Shown: positions 7,889-20,073, counted from the stretch's first letter. The stretch is DNA of 61,611 bases from Kribbella turkmenica (GCF_004348725.1 NZ_SMKR01000015.1:1-61611), one strand, 5' to 3'. A program made the numbers and translations. Notes: generated by a model not told the origin, from the letters alone.

Positions 7889-9277
7889 ATGAGTGAGGCA
7901 GGTCTACGACAGGCGCAGGAGAAGATGGGCGCGGCCGGCGCTGCTGACGTCGCCATTCGGGTCTTCACGCACTACTACCGGCTGCTCGAGTCCGGTCAGC
8001 AGGGCACGATCCGCGAGGACGACATCGAGCCGGTGGGCGACCTGCCGCACCTGGACCACCTCGACACCGACTCGGAGGCGATGCGCGCGGCGCTGGCCGA
8101 GACGGTCGTGATCAAGCTGAACGGCGGCCTCGGCACCTCGATGGGCGTGACCGGGCCCAAGTCCGCGCTGCCGGTCAAGGACGGGCTGAGCTTCCTCGAC
8201 ATCATCGCGCGACAGATCCTGAGCACCCGGAAGGCGTACGACGTCCCGCTGCCGCTGGTGCTGATGAACTCCTTCCGCACCAGGGAGGAGTCGCTGCAGG
8301 TCCTCGGTGAGTACGACGGGCTCGCGGTCGACGGCGTACCGCTGGACTTCCTGCAGAACATGGAGCCCAAGCTGCTCGCCGACGACCTGACCCCGGCCGA
8401 GTGGCCGGCCGATCCGGAGCTGGCCTGGTGCCCGCCCGGCCACGGCGACCTGTTCACCGCGCTGGTTGCCTCCGGCACCCTGGACGCGCTGCGGGAGCGC
8501 GGTTTCCGGCACGCGTTCATCTCGAACGCCGACAACCTCGGCGCCACCCCGGACGCCCGGATCGCGGCCTGGATGGCCGAGCACGACGTACCGTTCGGGA
8601 TGGAGGTCTGCCGGCGGACCCGGTCGGACCGCAAGGGCGGGCACGTCGCGGTGCGCAAGTCCGACGGCCGGCTGATCCTGCGCGACAGCGCCCAGGTCGC
8701 GGACGAGGACACCAAGCACTTCCAGGACATCACCCGGCACAAGACGTTCAACACGAACAACCTGTGGATCGACCTGGACCGGCTGGCGGAGCTGATGGCC
8801 GGCCACGACGGGATTCTCGGGCTGCCGATCATCGTGAACCGCAAGACCGTCGACCCGGCCGACCCGTCGTCGCCGAAGGTGATCCAGCTGGAGACCGGCA
8901 TGGGAACGGCGATCGAGACCTTCGAGGGGTCGCAGGCCGTGCTGGTGGACCGGAGCCGGTTCAAGCCGGTGAAGACCACCAACGACCTGCTGGTACTGCG
9001 GTCGGACGTGTACGAACTGACCGAGTCCGGCGACCTGACCACGACGCACGAGGGTGACGAGCCGTACGTCGACCTGGACCCGGAGTACTTCAGGATCCTG
9101 GCCGACTTCGAGGCGCGGTTCCCGGCCGGGCCGCCGTCGCTGGTCCGGGCCGACCGGCTCGAGGTCCGCGGTGATGTTGCGTTCGGCAAGGATGTGACGG
9201 TCGTCGGCGAGGTCGAGGTCGCGGCGGACGCGGGGGACCGTAGGCTGATCGAGGACGGCGCCGTACTCGAGGGCTGA
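7889..9277 (+). CDS. galU: UTP-glucose-1-phosphate uridylyltransferase, eukaryotic-type UDPGP family
   Basis: 462 aa. Makes UDP-glucose from UTP and glucose-1-phosphate for trehalose, glycolipid and wall-polymer synthesis. The nucleotide-binding loop KLNGGLGTSMGVTGPKS (about residues 75-91) is the signature of the large eukaryotic-type UDPGP family rather than the ~300-aa bacterial GalU family. MNSFRTREES, ISNADNLGAT and FNTNNLWIDL also match, and a left-handed beta-helix-like tail ends the protein. It precedes moeA in the galU-moeA-rimJ-sepX order seen in many actinobacteria. Confidence 0.93.
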   Translation: MSEAGLRQAQEKMGAAGAADVAIRVFTHYYRLLESGQQGTIREDDIEPVGDLPHLDHLDTDSEAMRAALAETVVIKLNGGLGTSMGVTGPKSALPVKDGLSFLDIIARQILSTRKAYDVPLPLVLMNSFRTREESLQVLGEYDGLAVDGVPLDFLQNMEPKLLADDLTPAEWPADPELAWCPPGHGDLFTALVASGTLDALRERGFRHAFISNADNLGATPDARIAAWMAEHDVPFGMEVCRRTRSDRKGGHVAVRKSDGRLILRDSAQVADEDTKHFQDITRHKTFNTNNLWIDLDRLAELMAGHDGILGLPIIVNRKTVDPADPSSPKVIQLETGMGTAIETFEGSQAVLVDRSRFKPVKTTNDLLVLRSDVYELTESGDLTTTHEGDEPYVDLDPEYFRILADFEARFPAGPPSLVRADRLEVRGDVAFGKDVTVVGEVEVAADAGDRRLIEDGAVLEG

Positions 9278-9291
9278 CGAGAGCTGGGGGA

Positions 9292-9762
9292 ATGGACGAG
9301 CTGCTGATCCGGCCGCTGGAGCCGTACGACACCGACGAGGCGGCCCGGCTGTGGTGGCGGTCGCGGCACGCGTACCCGGACCTGCTGCCGGCCGCGGTCC
9401 ACACCGCCGACGAGGTCGCCACCTGGTTCGCCGAGATGCTGCTGCCGGACGCGCAGACCTGGGTGGCGCTCGACGACGGCCGGATCGTCGCGGTCCTGAC
9501 CCTCGACGGCGACGACCTCGACCAGTTGTACGTCGACCCCGATGCCGTCGGGCTGGGCATCGGCTCGACCCTGGTCGACCTGGCCAAGGACCTCCGCCCG
9601 GGTGGTCTGGCCCTGTGGACCTTCCAGACCAACACCCGCGCCCAATCCTTCTACCTCCACCACGGCTTCACCGAGGTCCGCCGTACGAACGGCGAGACGA
9701 ACGAGGAGCAGGCCCCGGACATCCGGATGACCTGGGGGAACCACCCGGAATCCACCGGCTGA
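9292..9762 (+). CDS. GNAT-family N-acetyltransferase
   Basis: 156 aa, single GNAT domain. Motif A is LYVDPDAVGLGIGSTL (about residues 82-97). The later WTFQTNTRAQSFYLHHGF segment is the typical C-terminal part with the Asn and Phe-Tyr near the acetyl-CoA. ATG at 9292 has a GGGGG stretch a few bases upstream and starts 14 bases after galU, so it is likely co-transcribed. The substrate is unknown. Confidence 0.85.
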   Translation: MDELLIRPLEPYDTDEAARLWWRSRHAYPDLLPAAVHTADEVATWFAEMLLPDAQTWVALDDGRIVAVLTLDGDDLDQLYVDPDAVGLGIGSTLVDLAKDLRPGGLALWTFQTNTRAQSFYLHHGFTEVRRTNGETNEEQAPDIRMTWGNHPESTG

Positions 9763-9783
9763 GCTCCGGCGGCGCCCTTGGAT

Positions 9784-9795
9784 TAGGGTCGGGGC
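9784..9795 (+). promoter_or_regulatory. Leaderless -10 box of moeA
   Basis: TAGGGT (9784-9789), 6 bases, then GTG at 9796. The hexamer and spacing are identical to galU's, which supports this GTG as the start. Confidence 0.6.
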
Positions 9796-11022
9796 GTGAG
9801 ACGGAGTGTGGATGAGCATCTGGAAGTAGTGCTGGGCAGGGTGCGGGGGCTGCCGGCGTTCGAGCAGCCGTTGATGGAGGCTGTCGGGCTGGTGCTCTGC
9901 GAGGACATCGTCTCCGGGCTGAGCCTGCCGGGATTCGACAACTCCGCGATGGACGGGTACGCCGTCCGGACCGGCGACCTGGCCGGGGCCACGCAGGACA
10001 ACCCGGTCACGCTGCCGGTGGTCGGCGAGATCGCGGCCGGCCGGGTCGAGCCGATCGTGGTCACGCCGGGAACGTGCGTCCGGATCATGACCGGCGCGCC
10101 GATGCCGCGGGGCGCGGACAGCGTCGTACCGGTGGAGTGGACCGACGGCGGCACAGCGAACGTGCGGATCGCGCAGCAACCCGCGCTCGGTGCGTCCGTG
10201 CGGCGCGCCGGCGAGGACGTGAAGGCGGGGGAGAAGGTCCTCGACAAGGACACCGTGCTGGGGCCGCGACAGATCGCCGTTCTCGCCGCGGTCGGCCGGG
10301 CCCGGGTCAAGGCGCGACCGCGGCCGCGGGTCGTGGTGGTGTCGACCGGCGCCGAGTTGCGCGAGCCGGGGAGCCGGCTGGGTGAGGGGCAGATCTACGA
10401 CTCGAACAGCTACACCCTGGCCGCCGCCGCCCGGGAGGCCGGGGCCGTGGTCTACCGCGTCGGCATCGTCGGCGACGACCCCAAACGGATCATGGACACG
10501 CTGTCCGACCAGCTCGTCCGGGCCGACCTGGTGATCACCACCGGTGGGGTCAGCATGGGCGCGTACGACGTGGTCAAGGAGGTGCTGTCGAAGACCGGCA
10601 CGGTCGACTTCCCGCAGGTCGCGATGCAGCCCGGGAAGCCGCAGGGGTTCGGCGTGCTCGGCGAGGACGAGGTGCCGGTCTTCACGCTGCCCGGCAACCC
10701 GGTGTCGGCGTACGTGTCGTTCGAGGTGTTCGTCCGGCCCGCGCTGCGCAAGCTGATGGGTCAGATGCCGTACCGGCGGCAGCCGGTCCACGGGGTCTCG
10801 CTGGACAGCTTCAGCTCCCCGGCCGGGAAGCGGCAGTTCGTCCGAGCCTCGGCCACCTCCGGCGACGAGGGCTGGATGGCCAGTACAGTCGGCGGCCACG
10901 GCTCGCACCTGCTCGGCGGGCTGAGCCGGTCGAACGCGCTGATCGTGGTGCCCGAGGACGTGACCTCGGTCCGGGCCGGTGACCAGGTGGAGCTCTTGCT
11001 GCTGGACGAGGAGACGGGATGA
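9796..11022 (+). CDS. moeA: MoeA/gephyrin-like molybdopterin molybdotransferase (Glp)
   Basis: 408 aa. MoeA inserts molybdate into adenylylated molybdopterin. Domain III motifs are present: FDNSAMDGYAVR near residue 50, RIMTGAPMPRGADSVVP near 96-112, and the MPT-binding TGGVSMGAYDVVKEVL and LPGNPVSAYVSFEVF. This locus encodes the homologue called Glp, which in Corynebacterium acts in cell division with the membrane receptor GlpR; the GlpR/SepX gene lies four genes downstream. moaC overlaps its stop (ATGA). Because moaC and mogA follow, a cofactor role is likely as well; which role dominates cannot be read from sequence. Confidence 0.92.
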   Translation: MRRSVDEHLEVVLGRVRGLPAFEQPLMEAVGLVLCEDIVSGLSLPGFDNSAMDGYAVRTGDLAGATQDNPVTLPVVGEIAAGRVEPIVVTPGTCVRIMTGAPMPRGADSVVPVEWTDGGTANVRIAQQPALGASVRRAGEDVKAGEKVLDKDTVLGPRQIAVLAAVGRARVKARPRPRVVVVSTGAELREPGSRLGEGQIYDSNSYTLAAAAREAGAVVYRVGIVGDDPKRIMDTLSDQLVRADLVITTGGVSMGAYDVVKEVLSKTGTVDFPQVAMQPGKPQGFGVLGEDEVPVFTLPGNPVSAYVSFEVFVRPALRKLMGQMPYRRQPVHGVSLDSFSSPAGKRQFVRASATSGDEGWMASTVGGHGSHLLGGLSRSNALIVVPEDVTSVRAGDQVELLLLDEETG

Positions 11023-11564
11023 CGCAGGACCCGGGTGCTGCCGGTACCCCGGCCGACCCCCCGGCCCCGGCGCCGGCTGACCACCAGACCGGACCCGGTG
11101 GGCTGACCCATGTCGACGAGACCGGGGCGGCGCGGATGGTCGACGTGTCGGCCAAGGCGACCGGCGACCGCCGGGCTGTTGCCAGCGGCAAGGTTTTCGT
11201 CTCGGCCGAGGTGGTCGCGGCCCTGCGCGGCGACGGCGTACCCAAGGGGGACGCGCTCGGTGTCGCCCGGATCGCCGGCATCATGGGCGCCAAGCGGACG
11301 CCTGACCTGGTCCCGCTCTGCCATCCGATCGCGATCACCGGTGCGAAGGTCGACCTCGAGGTGGCCGACGACGCCGTACTGATCAGGGCCCAGGTGAAGA
11401 CCACCGACCGCACCGGTGTCGAGATGGAGGCGCTCACCGCCGTCGCGGTCGCCGGGCTCGCCGTGATCGACATGGTGAAGGCTCTGGACCCGGCGGCGGT
11501 GCTGTCCGACGTACGCGTCGAGCTCAAAGAAGGCGGCAAGACCGGTCACTGGGAGCGGCCGTGA
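11019..11564 (+). CDS. moaC: Cyclic pyranopterin monophosphate synthase MoaC
   Basis: 181 aa. With MoaA it converts GTP-derived 3',8-cyclo-GTP to cyclic pyranopterin monophosphate. The family start LTHVDETGAARMVDVSAK begins about residue 29. KRTPDLVPLCHPI and GVEMEALTAV follow, and the catalytic Asp-Lys lies in IDMVKALD. The Pro/Ala-rich first 28 residues are an extra leader absent from most family members. ATG 11019 overlaps moeA's stop, which argues for keeping the extension. GTGA overlap with mogA. Confidence 0.93.
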   Translation: MTQDPGAAGTPADPPAPAPADHQTGPGGLTHVDETGAARMVDVSAKATGDRRAVASGKVFVSAEVVAALRGDGVPKGDALGVARIAGIMGAKRTPDLVPLCHPIAITGAKVDLEVADDAVLIRAQVKTTDRTGVEMEALTAVAVAGLAVIDMVKALDPAAVLSDVRVELKEGGKTGHWERP

Positions 11565-12049
11565 GAGCCCTGGTCGTCAGCGTGTCCAACCGCGCGGCCG
11601 CCGGTGTCTACACCGACACGACCGGTCCGCTGATCGCCGAGCGGTTGGCCGAGTGGGGCTTCGAGGTGTCCGGTCCGCAGGTCGTCCCGGACGGCCCGCC
11701 GGTCGGCGATGCACTGCGTGCGGGAGTCACGGCGTCGTACGACGTGATCCTGACGACCGGCGGGACCGGGATCTCGCCGACCGACGAGACGCCCGAGCAG
11801 ACCGCCGGGCTGCTGGACCGCGTCGTACCCGGGATCGCGGAGTCGATCCGTGCGTACGGCGTGGCGAACGGCGTCCCGACGGCTGCTCTGTCCCGCGGTC
11901 TCGCCGGGGTGGCGGGTACGACGGTCATCGTCAACCTGCCCGGTTCGCGCGGCGGCGTGAAGGACGGACTGTCCGTGTTGCAGCCGCTGCTGCGGCACGC
12001 GGTCGAGCAGGTCCGCGGCGGTGACCACGTCCGGACGGACAACGACTGA
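11561..12049 (+). CDS. mogA: MogA/MoaB-family molybdopterin adenylyltransferase
   Basis: 162 aa. It adenylylates molybdopterin before MoeA inserts Mo. The MPT-binding loop TTGGTGISPTDETPEQ (about residues 66-81) and the LPGSRGGVKDGL loop (about 128-139) with its acidic and glycine residues are intact. GTG 11561 overlaps moaC's stop by 4 bases, and its own stop overlaps the next ATG (TGATG), so moeA-moaC-mogA-rimJ reads as one coupled unit. Confidence 0.92.
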   Translation: MRALVVSVSNRAAAGVYTDTTGPLIAERLAEWGFEVSGPQVVPDGPPVGDALRAGVTASYDVILTTGGTGISPTDETPEQTAGLLDRVVPGIAESIRAYGVANGVPTAALSRGLAGVAGTTVIVNLPGSRGGVKDGLSVLQPLLRHAVEQVRGGDHVRTDND

Positions 12050-12666
12050 TGGCGATCGTCCGCTGGCCGGTCGAACTCCGGCACGGGCAGGTCGCACTCC
12101 GGCCGCTGCGGGCCGGCGACGGTACCGAGTGGGCGGCCGCGCGACAGCGCAACGTGAGCTGGCTGCGGCCGTGGGACGCGACCCAGCCGCCGGGCGCCGA
12201 TGAGGGTGCGCGGACGTTCCGCGCGATGGCCAGGGACTGGAACCGGCAGGCGCGGTACGGCCGGATGCTCCCGTTCGTCATCACTTACGGCGGTGCTGCC
12301 GGCGTCGGGCCACGATCGAAGTGGCCGCTCGTCGGGCAGCTCACCGTCTCCGGCATCACCTACGGATCCGCGCGCTGGGCCAACCTCGGCTACTGGGTCG
12401 ACGAGCAGTACGCCGGCCGCGGCATCGTGCCGACCGCGGTCGCGATGGCCGCCGACCACTGCTGGTTCACCCTCGGCCTGCACCGGATCGAGGTCGCGAT
12501 CCGCCCCGAGAACAAGGCGAGTCTGCGGGTCGTCGAGAAACTCGGCTTCCGGTACGAGGGCGAGCGGCCGCGGTTCCTGCACATCGATGGTGATTGGCGC
12601 GACCATCGGATCTTCGCCCTGAACGTGGAGGAAGTCGGGCCCGGTCTCGTAGCGCGACTGCGGTGA
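12049..12666 (+). CDS. RimJ/RimL-type GNAT N-acetyltransferase
   Basis: 205 aa. Full-length GNAT of the ribosomal-protein-acetyltransferase type. NLGYWVDEQYAGRGIVPTAV (about residues 110-129) is strand 4 plus the acetyl-CoA loop, followed by LHRIEVAIRPENKASLRVVE and KLGFRYEGERPRFLHI. Neighbours in the galU-glp-rimJ-glpR order support a RimJ-like orthologue. A one-base TGATG overlap with mogA indicates coupling. The protein target is unproven. Confidence 0.88.
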   Translation: MAIVRWPVELRHGQVALRPLRAGDGTEWAAARQRNVSWLRPWDATQPPGADEGARTFRAMARDWNRQARYGRMLPFVITYGGAAGVGPRSKWPLVGQLTVSGITYGSARWANLGYWVDEQYAGRGIVPTAVAMAADHCWFTLGLHRIEVAIRPENKASLRVVEKLGFRYEGERPRFLHIDGDWRDHRIFALNVEEVGPGLVARLR

Positions 12667-12752
12667 TCACGCAGCGTCGCTATTCACATCAGTCACACGA
12701 GTCTTCTTGCGACACACCGACAGACATGCCTGATCTGAACCTCCCTGGGTCT

Positions 12753-12764
12753 TAGCGTCGTCGC
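12753..12764 (+). promoter_or_regulatory. Leaderless -10 box of sepX
   Basis: TAGCGT (12753-12758), 6 bases, then ATG at 12765. It sits in the 98-base gap after rimJ, so sepX probably has its own promoter in addition to read-through. Confidence 0.55.
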
Positions 12765-13622
12765 ATGGGGACGACAGGGCTGATCTATGTGGCGATCGTC
12801 GCCGCGTGGGCCGCCTACCTCGTCCCGATGATGCTCAAGCGGAACGACGAGGCCCGGCGCCCGCCGGTGGCCTCGTCCGACGCGCGCGTGCTCGCCCGGC
12901 AGGGCGATCCGCAGTCGCGTTCGCGGTACGTCGTACGCCCGGCCGGTGCCGGTGCCGGTGTCGGTGCCGGTGTCGGTGTCGGTGCCGGTGTCGGTGTCGT
13001 CGGAACCGGTGTCGCCGCGGCCGCCGACGAAGACCTGCCGCCGCCGCCGAAGCGTTACGTCCCCAACCGCGCCCGCCGGGTGGCCGCCATGCGCCGCCGG
13101 CGGGTCCTGTCGCTCCTGACCCTTTCGCTGCTGTCGGTGACCGCGCTCGCCGGCCTCGAGATGCTGCTGTGGTGGACGGTCGCGATCCCCGGGTCGCTGA
13201 TCGTCGCGTTCGTCGTCCTGACGCGGGTGCAACTGCGGCGTCAGGCGCGCGAGCGTGCCCGGCTCGCCGCCGAGCGCCGTGCCCGCGCCAAGGCCCGGCA
13301 CGACCGCGGTCCCGCCGGCAAGCCCGCGCCGTCACCGGACGAGGAGCTGACCATCGAGGTCAAGCTCCCCGCGCCGCCGGCCGCCCCGGCCGAGAAGTCC
13401 GCCGCATCCGAGGGTCTGTGGGATCCGGTGCCGGTCACGCTGCCGACGTACGTGCTGAAGGAGAAGGCACCGGACCGCACCGTCCGCACCATCTCGCTGT
13501 CCGACGACGAAGTCTTCTCCAGCGCCCGTACGACGGACCCCGCGGAGACCCCGCCGATCGTCGAGTCCCCGGCCCCTCCTGCCGCCGAGGAGCCGGAGAT
13601 CAAGCGCGCCGTCGGCGACTGA
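12765..13622 (+). CDS. sepX: SepX/GlpR-family divisome membrane protein
   Basis: 285 aa. SepX (Streptomyces) and GlpR (Corynebacterium) are membrane proteins that recruit or bind the gephyrin-like Glp at septa and poles. Features: N-terminal TM with the family signature IYVAIVAAWAAYLVPMMLKR (residues 6-25); a Gly/Ala/Val linker (about 61-78) encoded by a hexamer repeat; a paired hydrophobic hairpin (LLTLSLLSVTALAGLEMLLWW and VAIPGSLIVAFVVL); a basic helix RQARERARLAAERRARAK; and a disordered tail with the conserved GLWDPVPVTLPTYV block and TVRTISL. Synteny with moeA/glp supports the call. Confidence 0.85.
   Translation: MGTTGLIYVAIVAAWAAYLVPMMLKRNDEARRPPVASSDARVLARQGDPQSRSRYVVRPAGAGAGVGAGVGVGAGVGVVGTGVAAAADEDLPPPPKRYVPNRARRVAAMRRRRVLSLLTLSLLSVTALAGLEMLLWWTVAIPGSLIVAFVVLTRVQLRRQARERARLAAERRARAKARHDRGPAGKPAPSPDEELTIEVKLPAPPAAPAEKSAASEGLWDPVPVTLPTYVLKEKAPDRTVRTISLSDDEVFSSARTTDPAETPPIVESPAPPAAEEPEIKRAVGD
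12945..12998 (+). repeat. GGTG[C/T]C hexanucleotide repeat, 9 units, inside sepX
   Basis: Nine uninterrupted hexamers: four GGTGCC and five GGTGTC. They are in frame and encode alternating Gly-Ala and Gly-Val pairs in the linker between the first membrane segment and the hairpin. Gain or loss of units would lengthen or shorten the linker without a frameshift. Confidence 0.9.
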
Positions 13623-13647
13623 AACCCGCTCGACAACCTCGGTTTCA
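13620..13647 (+). terminator. Weak hairpin after sepX
   Basis: TGAAACC (13620-13626, including the sepX stop) pairs with GGTTTCA (13641-13647) around a 14-base loop. There is no T-run. It separates sepX from the tRNA promoter region, where TAGAGT near 13667 is a possible -10 box. Confidence 0.35.
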
Positions 13648-13707
13648 GTCCGCGACCATGAGCGTGTTAGAGTTTCGCGGTCGCCAGGGAGACCCGGCGA
13701 TCAGCTC

Positions 13708-13780
13708 GGGGCTGTGGCGCAGTTGGTAGCGCGCTTCGTTCGCAACGAAGAGGCCAGGGGTTCGAATCCCCTCAGCTCCA
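13708..13780 (+). tRNA. tRNA-Ala (anticodon CGC)
   Basis: 73 bases that fold as a cloverleaf: acceptor GGGGCTG with CAGCTCC, D-arm GCGC...GCGC, anticodon stem CTTCG/CGAAG with loop TTCGCAA (anticodon CGC at 13741-13743), and T-arm AGGGG-TTCGAAT-CCCCT. The acceptor contains the G3-U70 wobble pair that defines alanine tRNAs. The discriminator is A. CCA is not encoded. It reads GCG codons, which are abundant in this genome. Confidence 0.96.
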
Positions 13781-13833
13781 CGAAGGCGAGAGGCGAGGTG
13801 TGTCCGCGGAGTGCGCGGACCGCCTCGCCTTCG
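13781..13833 (+). terminator. Two-stem hairpin immediately after the tRNA
   Basis: CGAAGGCGAG (13781-13790) pairs perfectly with CTCGCCTTCG (13824-13833), and the interior holds a second perfect stem, GTCCGCG with CGCGGAC. It starts at the base after the tRNA discriminator, so it probably ends tRNA transcription. There is no strong T-run. Confidence 0.55.
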
Positions 13834-13893
13834 TCGTGTTGTGCGCCGTCGCTTCGCTCGGCGCGGGCGGGGGCTCCGCCACCCGCACCCCCT

Positions 13894-14012
13894 GGGCCTT
13901 CGCTTCGCTCGGCTCTTGGGGCTGGTCGCCGCTGTACGCGGTGGGCCTTCGCTTCGCTCGGCTCTTGGGGCTGGTCGCCGCTGTACGCGGTGGGCCTTCG
14001 CTTCGCTCGGCT
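13894..14012. repeat. 49-bp direct tandem repeat, about 2.4 copies
   Basis: Two identical 49-base copies (13894-13942 and 13943-13991) and a partial third (13992-14012), each beginning GGGCCTTCGCTTCGCTCGGC. The core CTTCGCTTCGCTCGG-like motif also appears once degenerate near 13849. The array ends just before the stop of the minus-strand membrane-protein gene. It is non-coding, and copies are contiguous, not separated by spacers. Confidence 0.9.
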
Positions 14013-14019
14013 GTGGGGG

Positions 14020-14639
14020 TCACTGCCAGCTGTTGGTGGGGATGAGGGCTTGGAAGTTCTGGCTGAGGACGACTCTGTTGTTGCCCACGTCGGCGGCGAG
14101 TCCGTTGGCGGTCAGTTTGAAGGCGAGGACCGGGAGCCACTCGTCGTTGTTGGTTCTGAGCATGTAGTTCGGTGGGGGTGGAGCCGCGACGGGACGGCCG
14201 TACTCGGGGCTGGACAGGATCGCGGCGGTCACCGCCGCGCGGGCCTCGAACTGGGCGGCGGAGGCTGCGGAGCGGGCGTTGACGTCGGCTCGCACCATGA
14301 TGGCGACGGCGATCGCCACCGCTGAGGCGAGGACTGACGCCGATGCGGTGAAGACTGCTCGCTGGACGAGGTTGGCATCGTCCGGGCCGACGCCGAAGCC
14401 CGCCAGGCCGGTCAGGGCCGCGCTGCCGCCACCGATGAAGGCGACGATCGCCGGCAGACCTTGCCCAAGCTCGTCGCGCCGGCGGTGATGACCTGGAGGC
14501 TCGCGGGAGTAGTGAACGTCTTGCTGGCGATCTCGTTCTTGTCCTCGAGCAGTCGTAGGTCCAGCAGGAACTGCTGAACTGGTTGGCTCAGGTCGTCCCC
14601 GTCGGCGTTGACTGCGTTGCTCGGCCACTGCACTTTCAC
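14020..14639 (-). pseudogene. Hypothetical membrane protein gene with a frameshift
   Basis: Reading starts at GTG 14639 (GGGGGA about 7 bases upstream) as VKVQWPSNAVNADGDDLSQP and continues in one frame to about 14467 (AGATSLG). It then makes sense only in another frame (QGLPAIVAFIGGGSAALTG) to the stop at 14020. One extra G in the GGG run at 14464-14466 would join both parts into about 206 aa. The second part has two membrane segments (AIVAFIGGGSAALTGLAGFG and VLASAVAIAVAIMV) and a cytosolic or periplasmic tail. Both halves keep G/C third positions, so the break is recent, a sequencing error, or less likely programmed. Confidence 0.7.
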
Positions 14640-14787
14640 GGTGGTTCCCCCTGTCCCGCCGTCCCCCCACGGTCGGCGCTCACCGTGAGGGTGACAGCCG
14701 GTAGCCGGAGCGTCCAGAGCTGCGGACATCCACGCCGGAATCGTTACGTCGGGGTGTCGCCACGCTCGCGGAGGATGTCGCGGAAAC

Positions 14788-14828
14788 TAATCTTGACTCA
14801 TTCCAGAAAACCGGACAGGATGTGTCGC
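14788..14828 (+). promoter_or_regulatory. furA-katG promoter with FurA-type operator
   Basis: TTGACT (14793-14798), a 17-base spacer and CAGGAT (14816-14821) form a promoter whose start point falls at or next to the ATG at 14829, giving a leaderless transcript. The stretch TCTTGACTCATTCCAGAAAA closely matches, from memory, the AT-rich operator that FurA/FurS/CatR-type repressors bind upstream of their own gene in mycobacteria and streptomycetes. Autorepression relieved by peroxide is the expected behaviour. Confidence 0.75.
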
Positions 14829-15260
14829 ATGCCGGTGGTCGAGGAGCTTCAGGGGAGGTTGCGCGGGGCTGGGCTCCGGGTGACCCGGCCCCGGGTGGCC
14901 GTGCTGGGCGTGGTGCAGGCGATCGCGCATGCGGACACGGACACGATTATCGGGGCTGTGCGCAACGAAATTCCCGAGGTCTCTCATCAGGCCGTGTACG
15001 ACGTGCTGCGGGTGTTCACCGAGAAGGGGCTGGTGCGGCGGATCCAGCCGCACGGGATGGTGGCGCGGTACGAGTCGCGGGTGGGGGACAACCATCATCA
15101 CGTCGTCTGCCGGTCGTGCGGTGCGATCGCCGACGTCGACTGTGCTGTCGGTCATGCGCCGTGCCTGACCGCGGCGGACGGCCACGGTTTCGTCATCGAC
15201 GAGGCCGAGGTCGTCTACTGGGGCCTGTGCTCCGACTGTTCCACCGCAAGCGCTTCATGA
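14829..15260 (+). CDS. furA: Fur-family peroxide-sensing repressor (FurA/CatR type)
   Basis: 143 aa. An N-terminal winged helix (about residues 1-80: GAGLRVTRPRVAVLGVV, VSHQAVYDVLRVFTEKGLV) is followed by a metal-binding and dimerisation domain with HHHVVCRSCG and a second CxxC (CSDC) near the C-terminus, which bind structural zinc. The position directly upstream of katG, and its operator, identify it as the FurA/CatR-type regulator of catalase-peroxidase rather than the iron regulator. ATG 14829 is chosen over 14820 because the promoter predicts a start point there. Confidence 0.9.
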   Translation: MPVVEELQGRLRGAGLRVTRPRVAVLGVVQAIAHADTDTIIGAVRNEIPEVSHQAVYDVLRVFTEKGLVRRIQPHGMVARYESRVGDNHHHVVCRSCGAIADVDCAVGHAPCLTAADGHGFVIDEAEVVYWGLCSDCSTASAS

Positions 15261-17513
<2,253 letters not shown>

Positions 17514-17578
17514 CCGCGGTACGACTGATCGCGGTACGACCCGCAGCACCGGCGGACCGCAGTACCGGCACGACACCC

Positions 17579-17614
17579 GCGACCGGCTCCCTCGACACCG
17601 AGGGGGCCGGTCGC
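17579..17614. terminator. Strong bidirectional hairpin after katG
   Basis: GCGACCGGC (17579-17587) and GCCGGTCGC (17606-17614) are perfect arms, with an inner CCCTCG/CGAGGG stem. It lies between the convergent katG and phosphotransferase genes, 4 bases beyond the latter's stop. Confidence 0.75.
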
Positions 17615-17618
17615 GTCG

Positions 17619-20073
<2,455 letters not shown>

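Noticed and set aside
7996..10908. 970-codon minus-strand open frame opposite galU and moeA
   Set aside because: It is a shadow produced by G/C-rich third positions of the real genes; its composition is Arg/Pro/His-rich and matches no family. Similar long shadows occur opposite katG, guaB1, icd, the LAL gene and the transporter operon.
13894..14012. Tandem repeat considered as a CRISPR array
   Set aside because: Units are contiguous 49-mers with no unique spacers, and no cas genes are present.
13781..14019. tRNA 3' region as a phage or integrative-element attachment site
   Set aside because: No integrase gene and no duplicated tRNA 3' segment in the window; the sequence after the tRNA is a hairpin and tandem repeat.
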